A DNA stretch of 64,000 bases, from the NCBI RefSeq assembly GCF_900660445.2, contig NZ_LR214938.2, forward strand, positions 248,001 to 312,000, in the 5' to 3' direction. This document shows, piece after piece, positions 57,439 to 64,000 of the stretch. The position numbers and the translations under genes are program-made. The notes below the pieces were generated by a model that did no database searches, was not told where the DNA came from, and saw only the letters and a list, made by a program, of their open reading frames with translations. This stretch comes from Metamycoplasma salivarium (GTDB lineage Bacteria > Bacillota_I > Bacilli_A > Mycoplasmatales > Metamycoplasmataceae). Every line of letters begins with the position of its first letter. The first letter of the stretch is position 1.

Positions 57439-58140
57439 CTATTTTATAATTTGACTTCACTTTCTAGGATAGTCTTTAGGAGTTTGCTTTTCTTTTTGAT
57501 AATAAACTATGACATTTTTTATATTGTTGCAAATTATTTCCAATGTTTTTATATGCAAATTTAATTCTTTAATGTATTTTTGAGAATTCTCTAATTCCTT
57601 CAAATAATTATTAGACTTTAAAAAACAAAATATGCAATTATTTAACTTACCTAAATGGTAAGAAATTTGAATTAAATTTTTAAGTTCACTAACAGCTCTA
57701 GCTGTAATAAAATTAAATTTTTCCAACTCTGAAGAATCTTCAGCACGAATATTTTTGATAGTTAAATTTCCTAGATTTAGCTTTTGCTTAACCAATTCTA
57801 AAAATACGCATCTTTTTTTAAGAGGCTCATAAATTGTTAAATTAAAGTTTTGGTTTGTATATATATAGTAAGGTAAAGAGGGAAATCCTGCTCCTGCGCC
57901 AATATCTAATATATATTTAGATTTTAAATCACAAACTTTTTGATTTATTTCTTTAAATACTAAAATTGATTCAATAATTCCTTCTAAAATTAGTTTTTCA
58001 TTATGAAAGCCAGTTAAATTATATTTTTGATTTTCTGTTTCGATCAAAACATAATATTGATATAGCATTTCATTAATTTCATCAGAATTTTCAGGTAAAA
58101 ATTTCTTAAATAAATTATTTGTGTCTTTGACCGTAAGCAT
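57439..58140 (-). CDS. rsmG: 16S rRNA (guanine-N7) methyltransferase RsmG
   Basis: The protein has 233 residues. It has the RsmG core: NLTGFHNEKLILEGIIES, the SAM motif ILDIGAGAGFPSLP (about residue 73), IRAEDSSELEKFNFITARAVSEL and the end QTPKDYPRKW. It methylates G527 of 16S rRNA. The ATG at 58140 overlaps the end of prs by 26 bp. An in-frame ATG at 58149 is also possible, since neither has a clear ribosome binding site. Translational coupling with prs is likely. Confidence 0.92.
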
Positions 58141-59107
58141 AATAAACATCTGTAATCGAAGTTTTATTAATATTTGCTTCAATTACAAGTCCTAAGAATT
58201 TTGCAAGTGAAAGAATTTTTAATTTTTTGTAGTTCTTTAAATGATCATGATTTACTGAGTCTGTAACTATTACTTCATCAACATCTTTATCATTTTCAAA
58301 CATATCGAAACCTTTTGAAAAAAGGCCATGAGTTGCAGCAACAATAACTTTTTTAGCTCCCTGTTCTTTTAAAGCTTTAACTGCATGAATTATAGTTCCA
58401 CCTGTGTCAATAATATCATCATAAATAACGACATTTTTGTCTTTTACATTGCCTAAAACACCCATGATTTCTGATTGATTAGGTCCAGTTCTTCTTTTGT
58501 CTATGATTGCAATTTCATCACCATGATCTAAAAGTTCTGATAATTGTCTTGCTCTAACAGCACCACCATGATCTGGCGATACAATAACAAAATTTTCTTT
58601 TCTTGATCTAAGTTCAGCTGAAAAAATAAATTGACCTCTTAAATCATCAACTGGAATATTAAAAAAGCCTTGAATAGAAGGATTATGTAAATCTATTGCT
58701 ATTACTTTAGTAGCACCTGCAGTTTCTAATAAATCAGCAATTAATTTTGCAGAAATTGGTTGACGTCCTGCTGCTTTTCTATCTTGCCTTGCATAGCCAT
58801 AGTATGTCATAACAACAGTAATATATTTTGCTGATGCTCTTTTTAATGAATCAATGAAAATTAAAAGTTCCATAATATTATCATTGACAGGTTTTGCTGT
58901 ATTGCATATTATGTAAACTGATTTATTTCTTGTTGTAATTTCAGAAGATAACAGTCTTTCACCATCAGCAAATGTTACTTTTGTTACTGGATGAATTTCT
59001 TTATTAATTGAAAGACCAATGTTTTTTGCTAATTCTCATGAATTTTCAAGCCCAAAGATTACAGTATCATTGTTATTTGCCATATTTAAATTTATAATTT
59101 TTGCCAT
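58115..59107 (-). CDS. prs: ribose-phosphate pyrophosphokinase (PRPP synthase)
   Basis: The protein has 330 residues. The motifs YYGYARQDRKAAGRQPISAKL, the metal loop DLHNPSIQGFF, SPDHGGAVRAR and the PRPP loop VVIYDDIIDTGGTI are complete. It makes PRPP from ribose 5-phosphate and ATP for nucleotide salvage. The start at 59107 has GGAGAAAAT in front; an ATG eight codons later is less likely. It forms an overlapping pair with rsmG. Confidence 0.96.
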
Positions 59108-59163
59108 ATTTTCTCCTTTTTTTATAAATTTTAAACTATTTGCAGTATTTTAATGGTTCTACA

Positions 59164-60102
59164 CTATTTTTTATCTTTTGTAACTAAATTATAAGTTTGT
59201 TTAATTAAAAACATTGCATACTCTAAATCATCTTCGTTAGTAAGCTCAAACATTGCATTTCCAACTCCCCAATGTCCTATATTTGATCAATCAACCACTA
59301 GTTTTCTATAATCTTCAATTTCATTAGTTCGAGCTGACAAGGCAATTTTAATTGTGTTATTGCTAAAAACAAAAGAACATAAAGGGCGATTGTTAACTTT
59401 AATTGCTAGATAAACTTTTAGTGGTGTAAATTCAACATTAGGTAGTTCCGAAATTTTGGTTTTTAATTCAAAATACAAATCTTTCATATCAGAAGAAAGT
59501 CTATTTAAAAAATAAGTTTCACTATAAACTTTTACTTCATGATTAACTTTATTAATAATTTTGTTTTTAGTATCATTTGAAAATTTGTTATTACCATTCT
59601 TTTGGTAAAAATTGGAATTATATTTAGATATTGTGATGATATTTTGACTATATTGATTTATTTCATAAAGTTCAAATGGCATTGTTTCTTGTACTGCATC
59701 TCTTTGATAAATGGTAAATTTTGGTGAAACAAAATATACTCTAATATTTTCTCAATTAACATCATTTACTCTAAGCGATTTATTAAAAATCTCATTATAT
59801 AAAAGAATCAATTCGGATTTACGGTCAAGTGCAGTGTTTAAATATGCATAGCCTTGATCAATTAGAGAATAATTTTGGCTTTTTTTGTATTCAAAAATTA
59901 CAAATGAATTTCAATCTTCATCTTTATTAAATCCAACAGAATCAAACCGATATTTATCAATTTGGAATTCAGATTTAATAAATTTAATTGAAAACAATTT
60001 TTCCATATTTTTTTCAACAAAATTTTGTAAATCTTTTTCTGATTCAAATTCATTCTTTTCTAATTTAATTATTTCATTATTTTTCTTTTCATATATCAAC
60101 AT
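59164..60102 (-). CDS. DUF5655-type protein with PD-(D/E)XK-like N-terminus
   Basis: The protein has 312 residues. The N-terminal part has YRFDSVGF...FVIFEYKKS (about residues 52-75), a D...E-x-K pattern as in restriction-type nucleases. The C-terminal part (about 215-305) has an LKVYLAIKV...LCSFVFSN...HWGVGNAMFELTNEDDLEYAMFLI pattern typical of DUF5655. Such proteins are often annotated as 'transport proteins' without evidence; a nucleic-acid role is as plausible. The ATG at 60102 lies 11 bases after AGGAG; another ATG at 60111 has only a 2-base spacing. TCCTAG repeats lie directly upstream. Confidence 0.7.
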
Positions 60103-60113
60103 ATATCACATCA

Positions 60114-60183
60114 CTCCTAGCATTAAGTTTTATTTAAAATTATACTTTAAAATGTTAAAAATAGTCCTAGCACTAAATATAAT
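60114..60183. promoter_or_regulatory. gpmI promoter with two TCCTAGCA repeats
   Basis: For gpmI there is TTAAAA (60155-60160), a 17-bp spacer and TATAAT (60178-60183). One repeat, GTCCTAGCACTAA (60164-60176), lies inside that spacer. The other, CTCCTAGCATTAA (60114-60126), overlaps the ribosome binding site of the divergent DUF5655 gene. A protein binding both could control both genes. Confidence 0.5.
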
Positions 60184-60214
60184 TATTTATAGTGTTATTT
60201 ACAGGGGAATTCAT

Positions 60215-61726
60215 ATGGCTAATAAAAAAATTATATTAACAATTATTGATGGTTTGGGTTTAAAAGAAGAAAAACAAGGAAATGCTTATGCTTTAGCATC
60301 TCATCCAACTTTTGATTATTTATTTAAAAACTTTCCAAATAGTGTTTTGCAAGCATCAGGCGAATATGTTGGACTTCCAAAAGGACAAATTGGAAATAGT
60401 GAGGTTGGACATTTAAATATTGGTGCTGGAAGAATAGTTTATACAGGTCTATCATTAATTAACAAAGCTATTGAAGATGGCTTATTTGAAAAAAATAATG
60501 TTCTTTTAAAAGTAATGAATGATGTTAAGAAAAACAATACAACTTTACATTTGATGGGCTTATTAAGTCCAGGTGGAGTTCATTCACATGAAAATCATTT
60601 GTTTGCTTTGCTTGATATGTCACATAATTTAGGTTTAAAAAAAGTATCAGTCCATATTTTTGGTGATGGACGTGATGTTAAACTAAAATCAATTTTGCCT
60701 TCATTACAAAAATTAGAAGATAAACTTAAATTATATAACTACACACTATCCTCAGTAAGCGGTAGATTTTATGCAATGGACCGTGACAAAATTTTTGAAA
60801 GAAATGAAAAAGCTTATTTAACTTTAATCGGTAAATCAAATAATGTAATTGATAATATAGAAACTTATATCAAAAAACAATATGAGCAAGGAATTTATGA
60901 TGAATTTATTATGCCTGCTCAATTAAAAAATGGTTTATTTGCTAAAGATAATGATTCAATAATTTTCTTTAATTTTAGACCAGATAGAGCAAGACAATTA
61001 TCACATATGTTTATTGGCTCTAAACTTTATGATTATGTTCCATCTATTAAAGTTAAAATCGCTAATTTTGTTTCACTTATGAAATATGAAGGAATAAACA
61101 GCTTAATAGCATTTGAAGAAATGAAAATTAAAAACCCTATTGGTGAAGTTATACAAAATGCAAATTTAAAGCAATTAAGAATTGCTGAAACACAAAAATA
61201 TGCACATGTAACGTTCTTTATGGATGGTGGGAAAGATATCATTTATCAAAATGAAGAAAGGATATTAGTAGAAAGTATTAAGGCTAATTCTTTTGCTGAT
61301 TTTCCACAAATGTCAGCAAAAGAAATTACAGATGTTTTATTGAAAAAAATTAAACAATGTGATTTTGTTATTATGAATTATGCAAATCCTGATATGGTAG
61401 GACATACAGGAAATTTAAATGCTACTATTAAAGCAATAGAATTTTTAGATAGCCAATTTAAAAGAATTTTAGATTATATAACCAAAAACTCACAAAATGT
61501 TACATGATTTATTACCGCAGACCATGGAAATGCAGAGATAACAGAAGATAAAGATGGAAATCCTGCAACAAAGCATACAACGAGCCCCGTTATGTTTATT
61601 TGTAGTGACAAAAATGTTAACTTGAAAAATGGAAGTTTGTGTGATGTTGCTCCTACAATATTAGATTATATGAAGATTGAAAAACCTAAGGAAATGATTG
61701 GAAAATCACTACTTAATAAAAAATAA
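60215..61726 (+). CDS. gpmI: 2,3-bisphosphoglycerate-independent phosphoglycerate mutase
   Basis: The protein has 503 residues, the normal iPGM length. The phosphorylated Ser lies in [14 protein letters not shown] (about residue 62). Substrate and metal motifs are [49 protein letters not shown] and TADHGNAE. It converts 3- to 2-phosphoglycerate, the step before enolase. The start at 60215 has GGGGA upstream; a frame from 59885 would add 110 unrelated residues and is rejected. Confidence 0.96.
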
Positions 61727-61749
61727 AATACTTAAAAAAGTACTTAACA

Positions 61750-62553
61750 TTAGTTGCTTTCTTGAATTTTATTGAATAATTTAGCAAGTCCAGCTCTCTT
61801 AAATTTAGGCCCAACTTCTGTGGCTTGTTTTTTAATATCTTTGACTGCATTACCCATAGCAACAAAAGCACCAATATATGATTTTGTAACAACATCATTG
61901 CCAGAATCACCAATATGAACTGTTTTTTTAGGGTCAATGTCAAGCAATTTGCAAATAAATAAATCGCCTTCGCCTTTTGTTGCATTTTGATTAGTAATTT
62001 CTAGAGCATAGCCTTTTGAAACAATGTGAACAGCAATGTTTATAAATTTTTCTAAAAGTAAATCTCTTAACATTCTTATACCTTTTTTTGTTTTTCCAAA
62101 AGTCAAGATTTTTGTTGCATTAGTAGCACGTGGAATTTCGTCATATGATTTCTTTTCTATGTTTCTTGCTCAAATACTTATAAAACGTAATTTAGCAGTA
62201 GTACCATAAATTGTATGTCCTGAATTTAAAATAAAAAGCATTTTTTCTTTTTTTAGTAATTGTTCAATTTCATAAACATCATCTTTTTGGATTTCATATT
62301 TTTTCAAAATGTTGTTGTTGATGTCAACAATTAATCCACCATTTTGACAAATTACATATTTACAATTTGTTTGTTTTGCTAAATTCATAACAAATTCAGA
62401 ATTAGAACGACCAGTTGAAAATACAATGGGTGTTGTTTCGTTCATTTTTTTAATAGCATTTAAATTTTTATCACTAATTTTTTGTGATTTTTTAGGAAGG
62501 TCTAATGTTGTACCATCTAAGTCAATAAAATAAATTTCAGGTTTAAAAAACAT
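61750..62553 (-). CDS. HAD-superfamily (Cof-type, IIB) phosphatase
   Basis: The protein has 267 residues. Motif I DLDGTTLD (about residue 11), motif II FSTGRS, a Lys in ATKGEGDLF and motif IV HIGDSGND are intact, with a C2B-type cap between. Cof-like enzymes dephosphorylate sugar phosphates, nucleotides or FMN; the substrate cannot be read. The gene lacks a ribosome binding site and has TATAAT 8 bases before the ATG. It converges with gpmI. Confidence 0.88.
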
Positions 62554-62567
62554 AATTAGGAATTATA
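62554..62567 (-). promoter_or_regulatory. near-leaderless promoter of the HAD phosphatase gene
   Basis: On the minus strand TATAAT (62567-62562) is followed 8 bases later by the ATG at 62553, with no ribosome binding site between. Confidence 0.45.
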
Positions 62568-62594
62568 CATTTATATTTGAAATTAAACAAAAGA

Positions 62595-63307
62595 TTAATT
62601 TGTTTCAAATGATAATTTTTGTCATTCTAATAAATTAACTTTATAGCATTTTCATAAATCATTTAATTTATTTTCATTAACAAATTCTTCATAAATTAAT
62701 TGAAATAAAAAATCATTGGTAGTAAATTCTAAATTACACATATTTTTTAGAACTATTAACAAATTATAGTAATCAATACTGCTCTTATCAAATGTAATTT
62801 TAATCTCGTCCAAATTTATAACTTGAATATTAAAAGTTTCTTGAGAAATTAAAGAATAAACATCTTTCTCCTTAATTCTTAAAATTGGATTTTTTTGTTC
62901 AATGAAATAATTTATAAAATTTATGGGAAGAATTTTAGATTGTTTTTTGAAAATCAAAACATTATCAAATATAGGAATATAACTTAAATTTTTATACTTT
63001 GCAGCATTGTAAAATATATCTTTTTTAATGTTAGTTAATGGTAAAAACAAATAATCATTTTTTGCATATGTAAAAGCAATGTTTTTTGACATTTTGTATA
63101 CAAATAATAAAACATTAATGCCGAAATTAATAAAGCAATAGTAGAAAATAATTGCAATATAAATAATAAATTCATTCTGATTTTAAGTGATATTAGCAAG
63201 GTAGTTCCAAAAAGCAATATAGTAAATACAAAAGTTATAAATGCAAAAAGATTGAATTAAAAAGTATAGGCAATATTTTTCTTTTCATTAATTAAATTAC
63301 TTTTCAT
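62595..63307 (-). pseudogene. broken membrane-protein gene
   Basis: An ATG at 63307 with a GGGGGAT site opens a frame that meets an in-frame TAA at 63257-63259. The same frame then continues with two hydrophobic helices (FNLFAFITFVFTILLFG and IALLISALMFYYLY). Near 63090-63100 the coding signal shifts frame and goes on with MSKNIAFTYAKNDYLFLPL and a charged cytoplasmic part to the TAA at 62595. Together this is a two-helix membrane protein of about 235 residues with one nonsense change and one frameshift. The product is unknown; expression of the C-terminal part alone is possible. Confidence 0.5.
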
Positions 63308-63712
63308 TATTATCCCCCACTCACTGATAAAAAAACTAATATATGATTTTTTAATTGAAAAATTATAGAGCAAAGAAATTCTACTTGCTCACTTGACAAT
63401 TTCAAATAATTTATACATTTTTATACATCCAGTTTTTAGTTGCACATAGCTTAAAATAGTGAGATTCAAAATAGTTATATGATGCAGAATTAATAAAGTG
63501 AATATTATTAAAAAGCAATAATATACTACAAATGTAATTGATGGCAATGTTTCGTAGCTTTTCCTTGTGAGTTTATTTTCATTTGAGCATTTTCTTTAAC
63601 ATAAAACATAAAGAAAGTTATTGCAATAAAAATCCAAGTAACAATTAATAATACGTAAAATAGAATTTGAAGAATATGTTTCTTTTTAATTGCTTCAATA
63701 ATTTTTTTTCAT
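63257..63712 (-). pseudogene. second broken membrane-protein gene
   Basis: An ATG at 63710-63712 is followed by eight A that put the start out of frame with the coding sequence. With seven A it would read KKIIEAIKKKHILQILFYV and a membrane helix. A further shift near 63550 is needed to reach a second hydrophobic part (ITFVVYYCFLIIFTLLIL). That frame runs through the start of the next broken gene to the TAA at 63257. It resembles a decayed relative of that gene in layout. The function is unknown. Confidence 0.4.
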
Positions 63713-63740
63713 AGAAAAAATTATATATTATAAAAAAGTT

Positions 63741-63767
63741 GAAAAACAAGTGGATGTACCACTTGAA
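63741..63767 (-). terminator. terminator of the ABC permease gene at the right edge
   Basis: A 7-bp stem CAAGTGG / CCACTTG with loop ATGTA is followed on the minus strand by TTTTTC and a second T run. Confidence 0.7.
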
Positions 63768-63782
63768 ATAAAGGTTTGAAGT

Positions 63783-64000
63783 TTATCGCTTAGATTTATC
63801 ATATGCAATACCCGAAGCAGCAGGTGCATGTGATTTTTTGGCTGTTGCAATAACAATAATTAGAGTTAGGAAATAAGGAATAACTAAGAATAAATCACGT
63901 AATGGTTTAAGATTTAAATAAAAGTTTGGTGTTGTATATGCAAATGAATATAATAATGCAAAAACAAATGAAATTGAAGCAATAATTCCAACATTTCATT
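63783..64000 (-). CDS. ABC transporter permease, C-terminal end (nucleoside/simple-sugar type)
   Basis: Only the last 72 residues are inside the window. They show one hydrophobic helix, then LRDLFLVIPYFLTLIIVIATAKKS and the end APAASGIAYDKSKR. The 'DLFlaiPYvltlivL...ks.aP.alG.pYdk..R' ending is typical of NupQ/YufQ-type permeases for nucleosides or simple sugars. The gene continues beyond base 64000. A terminator follows the stop. Confidence 0.7.

Noticed and set aside
58141..58182. RsmG start further upstream at 58182
   Set aside because: It extends deeper into prs without family similarity; 58140 or 58149 agree with the RsmG N-terminus.
59885..60214. A frame that would extend gpmI by 110 residues upstream
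   Set aside because: The extra residues do not resemble phosphoglycerate mutase and overlap the divergent DUF5655 gene. The ATG at 60215 has a GGGGA site and gives the normal family length.

Overview
The window reads as a chromosome segment of a Mollicute of the Hominis type (Mycoplasmopsis/Metamycoplasma-like). It is very AT-rich. Dozens of otherwise intact genes contain in-frame TGA codons where their families have tryptophan (enolase, SecA, ParE, ParC), so UGA encodes Trp (translation table 4). Many start codons follow AGGAG-like ribosome binding sites. No CRISPR array, rRNA or prophage was seen. The only RNA gene recognised is one tRNA-Arg(CCT).

Left third (1-17,000), accessory and host-interaction region, mostly on the minus strand. 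It holds two paralogous gene clusters for an F1-like 'X0' ATPase (the mycoplasma Type 2/Type 3 clusters: F1-like alpha, beta, gamma and epsilon plus a 12-TM protein, a 3-TM protein and a small soluble protein). Cluster A (1-4706) has 12-TM, soluble, gamma-like, epsilon-like and 3-TM genes and runs off the left edge, where alpha/beta would be expected. Cluster B (7393-12314) has only 12-TM, gamma-like, epsilon-like and 3-TM genes. It lies directly downstream of an immunoglobulin-binding protein / immunoglobulin protease pair (MIB-MIP, 12382-16837). Where its alpha/beta genes would be expected there is a decayed IS256-type element (5951-7327), a truncated gene remnant (5475-5950) and an orphan paralogue of the soluble subunit on the opposite strand (4997-5497). 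The MIB promoter region carries a 16-bp A/T homopolymer and a tandem 18-bp repeat in which each copy contains an extended -10 box, a plausible phase-variation switch.

Middle (17,000-42,000), mainly housekeeping on the plus strand: a small membrane protein, rplK-rplA with an L1-type leader, two decayed hypothetical genes, a Lipoprotein_17-type surface lipoprotein, an AAA/DUF4143 ATPase preceded by three 33-bp-spaced repeats, enolase (minus), a hypothetical gene, trigger factor, secA, a dimethylargininase-like hydrolase (minus), parE-parC, a 38-residue basic protein, an M20 dipeptidase, tRNA-Arg, a secreted C10/CysP-like cysteine peptidase and an APC amino-acid permease.

Right third (42,000-64,000), mainly minus strand: the P80-P60-HinT operon, a degenerate LicD-like gene (plus), a small membrane protein, a MacB-like ABC ATPase with a 2,810-residue FtsX-like permease, rsmG, prs, a DUF5655-type protein with a nuclease-like N-terminus, gpmI (plus), a HAD phosphatase, two broken membrane-protein genes and the end of a nucleoside-type ABC permease. 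The main theme is a parasite surface and immune-evasion module (MIB, MIP, cysteine peptidase, lipoproteins) set between core genes. The most unusual observation is an F1-like motor cluster without visible catalytic subunits, sitting behind MIB-MIP.
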